Positions 34,336 through 42,786 of a DNA stretch of 64,000 bases are shown piece by piece. The position numbers and the translations under genes are program-made. The stretch covers positions 644,764-708,763 of the forward strand of contig NZ_SJPW01000003.1 in NCBI RefSeq assembly GCF_007860125.1, in the 5' to 3' direction. Origin of the DNA: Rubripirellula tenax (GTDB lineage: Bacteria > Planctomycetota > Planctomycetia > Pirellulales > Pirellulaceae). Each line of letters begins with the position of its first letter. Position 1 is the first letter of the stretch. Under the pieces are notes generated by a model. The model saw only the letters and a list, made by a program, of their open reading frames with translations. It had not been told where the DNA came from and searched no databases.

Positions 34336-36270
34336 GTGAACGAGCCAACCATCGATTCGCACGGGGCCGAAGAAGCCGTCGCGCGGTACCAATCGCAGCT
34401 GGAAACCATCACGGCAAAGTCGGATGCGTTGGTTGCAAAGGACCGGTTGCTGGGAAAGTTTCGCGTCGTGCTTTTCCTAGGTGCGATCGTCTTCTGGATT
34501 GTCGGTTACACCAGCGACGGCATCGCCGGTGCGGGATGGATCGGTTGGTTGATGTTGGCGGCGTTCTTTGTCGTCGCCACAATGAACGAACCGATCCGTG
34601 ACTCGATCGATGAACTGAAACGACATCGCAGTGTGTTCGAACGGCTGATCGCGAGACTGCAGCGGAATTGGGAAGCGTTGGCGACGAAACGATTGACTCA
34701 TCAATTGAGCCTTGTTGAATTGGCCGGTCACCGACGCGAGGTCGCCGGCGACCTGGACCTGCTGGGGCGGGCGTCGTTGTTTCATTTGGTTTCGATGGCG
34801 GCGACAACGCCGGGCATTCGCACGTTGGCCGATTGGTTGTCGGGACCCGCGGTAGCCGAGGTTGCCCAAGAGAGGGCCGAAGCGGTCGACGCGCTCGCGC
34901 CGATGCGCGAACAACGTCTTCGTTTCTATACGCTGGCACGCGAGGTCGGCGACAGCACCGGCGATCCCGAACACTTCACCGATTGGGCGACCGGCGACAC
35001 ATGGCTGACCCATCGTGGTTGGCTGAAAGCGTGGGCCAAGGCTTCCACCGTGATCACGATCCTGTTGATCCTGGGTCTGGTGCTGGGCAGCGCGTTGTCG
35101 GTGCCGGCCGTGATTTTCAAAGCATCCTTAGTGGCGCTGATTGCACTGATCGCAATCAACTTGTTGATCACCACAACTGTCTTAGGACCGGCACACGGGA
35201 TCTTTTCCATTGCGATGGCGAACCGACGCATGGTCGGTGATTACGAAGAAATTTTTTCGGCCGCTGATTGGCTACCAAAATCGAATGCGTCCGATGCCAG
35301 CGTGCTGTCACGCATCCGAAATCAAATGGTGGATGGCGATCGATGCGCGGTCGAGGGAATGCGGTCGTTGCAACGTGTCGCCAAAGCGGGCGGATTGCGC
35401 CAGTCGGCAGGAACGTTCTTGCTCTACTTGCCACTGCAGGCGTTCGGATTGTGGGACGTATGGGTCCTCGATCGTTTGGAACAATGGCAGTCGCATTATC
35501 GTGATCAAGTGGCGAGTTGGTTTGCCGCGCTCGGCGAATTGGAAGCTCTTGTTTCGATCGCAGCACTCCGCGACGACTATCCCGGTTGGGGCCACGCAAC
35601 ATGGCACCGTGACGCGTCCACGGCAGTCGTGAAGGCGAAAGCGATCGGCCATCCGCTGCTCAAAGACGGTGATCGCGTTCGCAACGATGTTCAAGTCGGT
35701 CCGCCGGGCACATTGCTGTTGGTCACCGGCAGCAACATGTCAGGGAAGAGCACGATGTTGCGAAGCATCGGGTTGAACGTCGCGCTGGCGGGCATCGGCG
35801 CACCGGTTTGCGCCGGCGCATTGGAAACGGCTTCTGTCGAGTTGGCCACCAGCATTCGTGTCAGCGATGACGTCAGCCAAGGCGTTTCGTTTTACATGGC
35901 CGAACTGAAACGACTCAAAAGCGTCGTCGACCAGGCTCGCCGGATGGCCCAGATCAACGATCGTGTGTGTCTGTTTTTGCTCGACGAGATTCTGCAAGGA
36001 ACGAACAGCCGCGAGCGTCAAATTGCCGTCGTCCAAGTGCTACGACATTTGATGGATTCACGATCCATTGGTGCAATCACGACGCACGATCTAGAATTGG
36101 CCGACGAACCCGAATTGCAATCCATCGCGACGACCGTCCACTTCCGCGAAACCATCCGACCGGATGCTGAGGGCAACGAACAGATGACGTTCGATTATCA
36201 GATGCGAGAAGGCGTCTCGCCGACGACAAATGCACTGCGGCTGCTGGAAATGGTGGGACTCGGGAAGTAG
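34336..36270 (+). CDS. Membrane-anchored MutS-family ATPase
   Basis: A 644-residue protein starting at GTG. It lacks the MutS mismatch-recognition domain. The N-terminal third has two membrane helices (VVLFLGAIVFWIVGY and WLMLAAFFVVAT), then a MutS-core-like segment (LDLLGRASLFHLVSMAATTPG), two more helices (VITILLILGLVLGSAL and SLVALIALIAINLLI), and a full MutS ATPase domain. The latter has the P-loop GSNMSGKST (residues 465-473), ASIRVSDD-like TSIRVSDDVSQGVSFYMAE, Walker B CLFLLDEILQGTNSRER and the switch ITTHDLELA. Membrane MutS-like proteins are known but uncharacterised; a mismatch repair role is doubtful. Confidence 0.88.
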   Translation: MNEPTIDSHGAEEAVARYQSQLETITAKSDALVAKDRLLGKFRVVLFLGAIVFWIVGYTSDGIAGAGWIGWLMLAAFFVVATMNEPIRDSIDELKRHRSVFERLIARLQRNWEALATKRLTHQLSLVELAGHRREVAGDLDLLGRASLFHLVSMAATTPGIRTLADWLSGPAVAEVAQERAEAVDALAPMREQRLRFYTLAREVGDSTGDPEHFTDWATGDTWLTHRGWLKAWAKASTVITILLILGLVLGSALSVPAVIFKASLVALIALIAINLLITTTVLGPAHGIFSIAMANRRMVGDYEEIFSAADWLPKSNASDASVLSRIRNQMVDGDRCAVEGMRSLQRVAKAGGLRQSAGTFLLYLPLQAFGLWDVWVLDRLEQWQSHYRDQVASWFAALGELEALVSIAALRDDYPGWGHATWHRDASTAVVKAKAIGHPLLKDGDRVRNDVQVGPPGTLLLVTGSNMSGKSTMLRSIGLNVALAGIGAPVCAGALETASVELATSIRVSDDVSQGVSFYMAELKRLKSVVDQARRMAQINDRVCLFLLDEILQGTNSRERQIAVVQVLRHLMDSRSIGAITTHDLELADEPELQSIATTVHFRETIRPDAEGNEQMTFDYQMREGVSPTTNALRLLEMVGLGK

Positions 36271-36417
36271 CCATTGCCGCGTCACAACTCAACTGAATGC
36301 GTCATCGTCCTGAGGATGTTGTGAATTAATTCGTCAAAAGTATCGGCACGAATCGCAAGCGAGTAGAATTCTCAATCGCATCATTTGTTTCCAAGCTCAT
36401 TTTTTGGAGTCACTTCC

Positions 36418-37710
36418 GTGTCACAAACCACTCGTCGCTCGTTCTTACAAACTTCACTTGCCGGCGGGCTGTTCATGGGAATCACTGCCAAGAGTTACCG
36501 GGCAACGTTCGCCGCCGAATCGCCCAACGAGCGCGTCCGGGTGGGAATGATCGGCGTTGGAAATCAAGGCGGACCCAAGAACAACATGAAGTACTTCCTC
36601 GGAAACATCGAGGCACTTTGTGATCTGGATCAAACCTATCTCGCCGAAGCCGGCGCGTTTCTTCAGAAGGAAGCGAATCGTTCGGCAGTGATGACTGACG
36701 ACTATCGCCGATTGTTGGATTCGAAGGACATCGATGCCGTTGTGGTAACGACGCCCGATCAATGGCATGCACTGATGACGATCGAAGCATGCCAAGCGGG
36801 AAAAGACGTCTATTGTGAAAAGCCTTTGACGTTGGCGATCGGCGAGGGAAAGCCAATGATCGATGCCGCTCGAAAACACGGTCGCGTTGTTCAAACGGGA
36901 ACGATGCAACGCAGCGGAAAAGAATTCAATCTGGCCGTCAAACTGGTCCGCGACGGTTTGCTCGGAAAAGCAAGCGAAGTCAACGTGACACTGCCCGGTC
37001 CGAATTGGATCGATCGAGCCAAGAAACCAGTTCCCGATAGTGCGCCGCCGGAAGGCTTTGATTTTGATCGTTGGTTGGGCCCGGCGCCGGCACGAGCCTA
37101 CAACGCGAATCGCGTTCACTACCTGTTTCGATTCTTCTGGGACTACAGCGGCGGTCAACAAACGAATTTCGGCGCCCACTATCTCGACATCGCCCAGTGG
37201 GGGCTGGGGATGGACGGTAGCGGTCCCGTTAGCGTCGAAGGCAAGGCTGTATTCAATCCCGATGGCTGGTACGAGACTCCGGATTCTGCCGACATCACCT
37301 ACAAGTATGCCGACGGGGTCGTGTTGAATTGCCGCCAGGTACCGGGCACCCCAGGCAAAGAACAAGGAACCGAGTTTGTTGGCGAAAAGGGAAGCCTGTT
37401 CGTTTATCGGGGAGGCATCGTTGCCAATCCACCTGAGTTATTGAAAGGCATCGAAGTCCCCAAGATCGGTTCGTCCGAAGCGAACGTGGATCACGTCAAC
37501 AACTTTTTGACCTGCGTCAAAACGCGAAACAAGCCGGTTGCCGACATCAGCATCGGGCATCGCAGCGCCACGGTTTGCCATCTCGGCAACATCGCCGTCC
37601 GGACCGGAAAGACGATCCAGTGGAATCCTGAAACTGAAACGATCGTGGACGATCCCGAAGCCGCAGCGTGGCTGACCAAAGAATATCGAGCCCCCTACAG
37701 CCTCGGCTAA
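36418..37710 (+). CDS. Gfo/Idh/MocA family oxidoreductase with Tat signal
   Basis: A 430-residue exported NAD(P)-dependent dehydrogenase-like protein. GTG 36418 is chosen because it follows GGAG at good spacing and starts a Tat signal (TTRRSFLQTSLAGG). The Rossmann domain reads VRVGMIGVGNQGGPKNN, with DIDAVVVTTPDQWHALM and CEKPLTLAIGEG, the EKP motif of the family. The C-terminal half has the family's beta-sheet domain with GGQQTNFGAHYLDIAQWGLG. Planctomycetes encode many such proteins, generally linked to sugar or polyol oxidation; the substrate is unknown. Confidence 0.93.
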   Translation: MSQTTRRSFLQTSLAGGLFMGITAKSYRATFAAESPNERVRVGMIGVGNQGGPKNNMKYFLGNIEALCDLDQTYLAEAGAFLQKEANRSAVMTDDYRRLLDSKDIDAVVVTTPDQWHALMTIEACQAGKDVYCEKPLTLAIGEGKPMIDAARKHGRVVQTGTMQRSGKEFNLAVKLVRDGLLGKASEVNVTLPGPNWIDRAKKPVPDSAPPEGFDFDRWLGPAPARAYNANRVHYLFRFFWDYSGGQQTNFGAHYLDIAQWGLGMDGSGPVSVEGKAVFNPDGWYETPDSADITYKYADGVVLNCRQVPGTPGKEQGTEFVGEKGSLFVYRGGIVANPPELLKGIEVPKIGSSEANVDHVNNFLTCVKTRNKPVADISIGHRSATVCHLGNIAVRTGKTIQWNPETETIVDDPEAAAWLTKEYRAPYSLG

Positions 37711-37807
37711 AATTTAAGCAACTTTTACCGGGCGTGTTTGCGGGAACCGATTTGTCGCGTTCGCGGGATCAATTGTTCCGCCACGCCGGGTCAACTAAAA
37801 TGCGGGT

Positions 37808-38143
37808 ATGTCAGACGCCGTTTCTTCCAACCTGCCCGTCCTGAACGAGCCCCTGACGATTCCGATCATGACCGAGCAATATGAAACGCTCGTCGAAGCC
37901 GGTGGTTTCAATCAGACACACGGGCAGATCGAGTTGATTCACGGAAGGATCGTTTCGATGAATCGTCACCGTCCATCGCCAACCTCAAAAAAGCAAAAAG
38001 GGACAGGCAAAAATGGCGATGTCAAGCGAATGGAGGCAAACGAATGGGCAACGCTGGGTCTTGTGCTAAGGATTCAGGAAACAACTCACATTCCTCAATC
38101 GCGGCGTCGAGTTGCTTCGCATGAGTTACCGGTCCCATCATGA
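37808..38143 (+). pseudogene. Truncated Uma2-family (DUF820) nuclease remnant
   Basis: The first 60 codons resemble the N-terminus of Uma2/PD-(D/E)XK-like proteins: IMTEQYETLVEAGGFN then QIELIHGRIVSMN, matching the usual pattern of a YxxMxxxG region plus VELIxGxIVxM. After that the reading frame turns into a basic, non-conserved sequence and stops, so the catalytic two-thirds are missing. Uma2 genes are abundant and often decayed in planctomycetes. Annotated as a remnant. Confidence 0.6.
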
Positions 38144-38219
38144 CATTCAGCCTGCTATTCGTTTGACCACATTCGTTTGACAAGCAATCAGTCGCCTCTC
38201 GGTTGTACCGATCGCTAAG

Positions 38220-38440
38220 TCACTTACCCAGACAGTACAGATATTCCTGACGGCGGCCGGATTCGGAATGCGCTACTCGGGTGAAGATCTGGTTTCCGCA
38301 GATCGCGGGTGACGCGAAGACGCTTTCGCCTAACTGGTTCTCGGCGACTTTTTCGAATCGTTCCGTGTTGGCTTTAAAGACGAATGACGTGCCATCTTCA
38401 TTGGCTGTGTAGATCAGATTACCGACGAGAACCGACGGGC
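38220..38440 (-). pseudogene. C-terminal fragment of a PQQ-like beta-propeller protein
   Basis: Reading the minus strand to a TGA at 38220-38222 gives about 73 codons with no start: SPSVLVGNLIYTANEDGTSF, then FKANTERFEKVAENQLGESV, FASPAICGNQIFTRVAH and a final QEYLYCLGK. These are typical last blades of planctomycete PQQ-binding-like propeller proteins. The fragment begins exactly where the glycine-rich PEP-CTERM gene ends, in a different frame; homology may extend a few codons into that gene. The rest of the protein is missing. Confidence 0.75.
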
Positions 38441-41371
38441 TTAGGCTCGCTGGCGTCTGACCCGGAACAGAGTGACAAACGCAATCAGGATCGCCAGGAA
38501 TTGGCCTGGTTCTGGCACCGCGGTGATCGCGAAGCTTGCCGAGAATCCATCGGATGCTCGACTCGATGACCAGTCCACTTGCATTTGTAGTTTCTCACCA
38601 TTGCCCGCAAGCGAACCGAGCGACAATGGATTGTCCGTGAAGAATGACTCGGCTGTGGTGAGATCCGTGAACGTCCACGTCTCATTGAACTGAAGGGCGC
38701 TAATGGAAAGCATCAGGCTTTCGAAGCCGTTTCCGGTGGACGAGAAATCGTAAAAACCGATCAGTGCGTCTCGCCCGGTAAAGGTTCCGTCAGTCAATTC
38801 AAGCTCGAGAAGCGTTGAGAATGTGTGAACTCCAGAACCGTCCGTCGGATAGCCGCCACCAAATTCACCGATCCCAAGAACGTCATTGACATTGATTGCG
38901 TTTTGGATGTTGGGTTGGGTTGCCAGCTCTGCCGTGACATCAAAGGTTGATGGTGAAAACGTTAACAGCGAGAACGCATTTGCACCGGCCACGTCGGCGG
39001 CGGACCACGGGGTGCCATCGACCGCGGAATAGCTTTCGACGCGGCTTTGGCTGCCCACGTTTGCCGTCACAGTGTTGGTCACGCGAACCGAATCCAGTGT
39101 TGGGATACCGAATGTGGTTCCGGCCGAACCGCTGGTGGCGGTCGCGTCGCCATTGATGCCGTCGGCAATCGAAACAGCACGCGACACCCTGCCTTCGGCG
39201 ACGGCGATCGACGTGGCCGTCCCGCCCGTCGAAATACTGGTTGCAAATGCGTCGGCGGCACCTGAGCGACTGGACAGAACGTCGCCGGATTCGGAAACGG
39301 AATAGCCGGCGATGGATTGTGCGTTGGACGATGCGACTTGAGTGGCTCCGTCGGTCTGTGCAAACGAGGTTGCGCTCGCGTTGCCTCCCAAACCACCTGC
39401 TTGCGGTTGGCCGTCGGTCGATCCACCGTCACCGCCATAAGCCTGTGTCAAGGAAGTCGCGTTCATCGTCTGCGAGGTGCTTGAGCCAATCGCTTGCGAA
39501 TCGGCACCATTCGAACCGGAGGCACCGCCCATGCCGTCACCGCCGTAGCCCGCCACCGAGTAGACTTCCACCGATGCCGTGCCGACGTTTCGCAACGTCG
39601 CCTCGGAGCTTGCACTCCCGGCGCTGCCGCCCTGACCGATCAAGCCATCTCGATCACCTCCGTAACCGCCGTACGATTCGCTAATCAGCGCCGAGTTGAG
39701 ATTTGTGTTGTTTGCATTCAGCCTGGACAGCGCCGCTCCACCATTGCCAGCGGCACCGTCTTGCGAACTGCCTCCCGTCCCGGCTTCAACGACTTGAAGA
39801 ACCGTACTGTCCCCCAAGGCTTGATTGCTAATCGCGGTCGCCGCATTGTCGATTGAAATCGATGCGCCGTTTCCGCCGGTACCAGATCCTTGAGCCGAGC
39901 CACCTGATCCGGCGAGATAAAACGCTTCGACGCTCGCGGTTCCGCTGGTCGTCGTCGCGGAAATGAGACCTTCCGCCGTTCCGCCGTCGCCTCCCGAACC
40001 TTCCGCTGCCCCAAAGACTTCCCCACCGCCTCCGGCTTGGATGTTGGAAAACGCGAAGGCGCCCGTCGCGCCGGTGACCGTCACATGGGACGAGATGTTT
40101 CCGCCGTCGCCACCGCGACCGGTGCCCGAATTTTTGTACCCTCCGTCGCCAGCCTGCGCGGAAACGAATGCGTCGACGTCATTGGTCGACGACATCAGTG
40201 TCAAATCGCCAACCGCATTGCCACCATCACCGGACGACGCGCCCCCATATCCGAAACCACCATCCCCACCGCGAAATTCATTGTCAGCCACAATTTCACC
40301 GGAGTTCGAAAAACTGCCGATCGATACCACGTCACCGCCCGAACCTGCGACTCCTGTTGCATTGTCTCGATTGCCGCCTCCGCCAGCTTCGGTCCGCAAC
40401 GTGGCGCGAAGGAATGCGTTGTCGCTGGTTGCGGTCAGCTGGTTGGTCGCATCGCCGGCAATGCCCATCGTTCCGGATTCTGCCGAACCAGAGAATCCAC
40501 CGTTGGCTCCTTGGTAGAGGGACGTGTTGCCCGTGACCGCCGAAGTTGCAACGATCGCGTCGATCACCGTGGCGTCACCACCGCTTCCCGAGGCCCCGTT
40601 CCCTAATGCGTTGCCACCGTCGCCTCCGCTGACGACGACCGATGCATCGGCTTCGGTGACACCCGTCGCGATGGTGTTGGCAACGGTCGCGGAGGCACTG
40701 CCGCCATTGCCGCCGGACGCTCCGGCGGCGATTGCATCGCCTCCGTTCCCACCCGTCAACAACGCATCGGCATTTGCCTCATTGTTAGTTGACGTGGCGT
40801 TGATGCCAGGGGCCAAGATCGCTGCTGACGCGCCGTCACCGCCATTTCCGGGATTCCCGTCGGTCGATGCTGAACCACCCGTTCCGCCGACTCCACCGAG
40901 GCCCCCATCGCCGCCGAAGGCGTTCAAGAAGGAGGTCACCACACCGGGGCCGCTCGTATCAACGGAACCCTCCGCGTTCCCGCCATCGCCTCCGCGCCCC
41001 CCGTTTCCCCCAGCAAAATTGCTGGACACAGCATTGCCGCCGGCGCCGCCGGTCCCGCCCGTGCCACCCGTCACCGCCAATCGATTTTCGCTATCCGCTG
41101 TCGCAAGTGTGCTGCTAATTGTTTCTCCGGTAGCACCGTCTTCGCCGGCTTGGCCAGGATCTTGGTTGGCGCCCGCAGCACCATTGATTCCCGTCGTCCC
41201 GAGCTCGATCACGACGGCCGCCGGGGATCGCTCCGCCAACCCGAAGCACGTCGCGGTCAGGACGACCAATGTCAAAGGACACCGGTTCCATGACCAAACA
41301 GTCCGACGGAGGCCGCGTTTCTTTCCGGAGGACAGGGGTGAAAACACACTTGGAATGATTGATGGATGCAC
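38441..41371 (-). CDS. Glycine-rich repetitive PEP-CTERM surface protein
   Basis: A 976-residue secreted protein. A long basic n-region and hydrophobic core (LTLVVLTATCFGLAERSPAA) form the signal peptide. Residues 55-720 are low-complexity, with dozens of imperfect GGxGG/GGDGG blocks such as GGTGGTGGAGGNAVSS, GGNGGRGGDGGNAEG and ASGGNGGSASATV, alternating with Ser/Ala/Thr-rich, Asn-containing strands. The last 250 residues form a conventional beta domain ending in AITAVPEPGQFLAILIAFVT and RVRRQRA, a complete PEP-CTERM sorting signal. This implies export, exosortase processing and probably a cell-surface or matrix location. The antisense strand has long Pro-rich open frames purely because of the glycine codons. 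Confidence 0.88.
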   Translation of the reverse strand: MHPSIIPSVFSPLSSGKKRGLRRTVWSWNRCPLTLVVLTATCFGLAERSPAAVVIELGTTGINGAAGANQDPGQAGEDGATGETISSTLATADSENRLAVTGGTGGTGGAGGNAVSSNFAGGNGGRGGDGGNAEGSVDTSGPGVVTSFLNAFGGDGGLGGVGGTGGSASTDGNPGNGGDGASAAILAPGINATSTNNEANADALLTGGNGGDAIAAGASGGNGGSASATVANTIATGVTEADASVVVSGGDGGNALGNGASGSGGDATVIDAIVATSAVTGNTSLYQGANGGFSGSAESGTMGIAGDATNQLTATSDNAFLRATLRTEAGGGGNRDNATGVAGSGGDVVSIGSFSNSGEIVADNEFRGGDGGFGYGGASSGDGGNAVGDLTLMSSTNDVDAFVSAQAGDGGYKNSGTGRGGDGGNISSHVTVTGATGAFAFSNIQAGGGGEVFGAAEGSGGDGGTAEGLISATTTSGTASVEAFYLAGSGGSAQGSGTGGNGASISIDNAATAISNQALGDSTVLQVVEAGTGGSSQDGAAGNGGAALSRLNANNTNLNSALISESYGGYGGDRDGLIGQGGSAGSASSEATLRNVGTASVEVYSVAGYGGDGMGGASGSNGADSQAIGSSTSQTMNATSLTQAYGGDGGSTDGQPQAGGLGGNASATSFAQTDGATQVASSNAQSIAGYSVSESGDVLSSRSGAADAFATSISTGGTATSIAVAEGRVSRAVSIADGINGDATATSGSAGTTFGIPTLDSVRVTNTVTANVGSQSRVESYSAVDGTPWSAADVAGANAFSLLTFSPSTFDVTAELATQPNIQNAINVNDVLGIGEFGGGYPTDGSGVHTFSTLLELELTDGTFTGRDALIGFYDFSSTGNGFESLMLSISALQFNETWTFTDLTTAESFFTDNPLSLGSLAGNGEKLQMQVDWSSSRASDGFSASFAITAVPEPGQFLAILIAFVTLFRVRRQRA

Positions 41372-42029
41372 AAATCACCTGGAGGATGAAAGAACCGGGA
41401 TGATTGGGTAGCTTAGCCGGAACCGTAGGCAAGTGCGAGCAATTGCCGGTGCCACTCTTCTTGCACCGCCAACTGCGTTCCCAATCATGAGTACTCATTC
41501 GTGTGCGGTTCTCTGCTCCGGTGTAACGGATTGTATCGGAAGTCTCGGCGATCGCTGCTCAAGTCGCTCTATCTTGCTCGTCGGATGAAAGGAATGACCC
41601 GTGATCGGTCATCCTTCGAAGGAAAAGCCCATCGAACACGGCGTTGAACGCACTCAACGTTTGCGGGGTCGATGAATTCACAACAATCAGGCCCGGGAAG
41701 GAAACGGTATTCTGTGTGCGTGCAACTGTGCTGTTTGGGCAAAACTGGCGGCAAACTTAGCCGTGGAAAAAACGGCGAGTGACCATCCTCTGTTTAAGAA
41801 AGATAGGTGGCCCATATTCCATCGAGCGCGCTCAATCGGCCGTCAATGCTGGTTTCGACGACCTCGGCCTCGATTCTTCTTGGACGCTCTTGTGGCATGT
41901 GGCAATCGCATGGGTTAATCTAGCCACCACGTTCGGGGGCCTTTCTCGGATCCTAGTATTCAGGCCGTCTACCCAAACCAAAGCAATCAAGCGCTACACG
42001 CGTTTCCAGAATTTTTTGAGATCTGCACG
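41372..42029. other. 658-base intergenic region, no gene recognised
   Basis: The region lies between the divergent glycine-rich PEP-CTERM gene and the ECF sigma gene. A leftward open frame at 41569-41754 and a rightward one from 41779 have no recognisable motif and poor start context. It must contain the promoters for both neighbours, but I see no clear consensus elements. Confidence 0.45.
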
Positions 42030-42620
42030 ATGGCGACCTTCGCTACTTCCGATTCGACGTCCCAAAGTCTCGTTCGTGGTTTGCAAAATCGGTGTCCAGT
42101 TGCTTGGTCGCGGATCGCGACGATTTACAGCCCGCTGATCCTTCACTGGACCGCTCAAATGCAGGTTCCCGCAGCGGATCGGGAAGACGTTTGCCAGGAA
42201 GTGCTGACCGCAGTGATCCAGTACGGGGCACGTTTTCGGCAACTCAAACCGACGTCAAGTTTTCGCAGTTGGCTCTGGACCATCACCCACCGCTGCGTCC
42301 AACACATCCGCCGCGATCCGCACCGATTGACGACGCTCGATGCACAGCAATTGGCGGATTTTGTCAATTCGCCTCTGGAAGACGAACCGGAACATTCACC
42401 GGAGATCGCCAACCGAATGTTGTTCGCGGCGAAAACGATCGTCCAGAACTCGGTCAATCCAAGGACTTGGGACATTTTTCAAGACGCCATCGCCGAAGAA
42501 TTGTCGTTCGAGGCGATCGCGGATCGTTATGAGACAACGACCGCGAACGTTCGCCAAATCAAGTTTCGCCTGACCGCACGAATCCGCGATTTGTTGGAGC
42601 TGACCGACGACGCCTCGTAG
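42030..42620 (+). CDS. ECF-type RNA polymerase sigma factor (planctomycete group)
   Basis: A 196-residue sigma-70 family protein. Region 2 reads WTAQMQVPAADREDVCQEVL, then SSFRSWLWTITHRCVQHIRR. Region 4 reads IAEELSFEAIADRYETTTAN, then VRQIKFRLTARIRDLL, a helix-turn-helix ending. The linker is acidic (PLEDEPEHSPE). It is followed after about 165 bases by a giant Ser/Thr kinase gene; sigma-kinase pairing of this kind is a planctomycete trait and suggests phosphorylation-linked control. No anti-sigma factor is seen. Confidence 0.88.
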   Translation: MATFATSDSTSQSLVRGLQNRCPVAWSRIATIYSPLILHWTAQMQVPAADREDVCQEVLTAVIQYGARFRQLKPTSSFRSWLWTITHRCVQHIRRDPHRLTTLDAQQLADFVNSPLEDEPEHSPEIANRMLFAAKTIVQNSVNPRTWDIFQDAIAEELSFEAIADRYETTTANVRQIKFRLTARIRDLLELTDDAS

Positions 42621-42786
42621 CGCCGAGTCACGGGTATTTGGAGTTGGTGTGTGGGCTTCAGCCGATCAGGACCGTTGAAGATCGCTTAAAGGCTACACAC
42701 CGGCATCCTGCGAGGCTAATCGTGTAACGCCCTCTCCCTTTAACTCACTCGAACACCATCTCTTCCGCCTGGCGTCGTCCCATCGC

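Noticed and set aside
38441-41371. Repeat tract considered as a CRISPR-like or tandem DNA repeat
   Set aside because: The repetition is at the protein level with variable codons and spacing; there are no identical direct repeats with unique spacers and no cas genes.
40524-41411. Long Pro/Ser-rich open frame on the plus strand (and others at 39963-40606)
   Set aside because: It is the exact antisense of the GGN codons of the glycine-rich PEP-CTERM gene; Gly codons read as Pro/Ala on the other strand, and there is no signal or independent motif.
41779-42138. 119-codon rightward frame upstream of the ECF sigma gene
   Set aside because: Overlaps the sigma gene in another frame, has no conserved sequence and no good start context.
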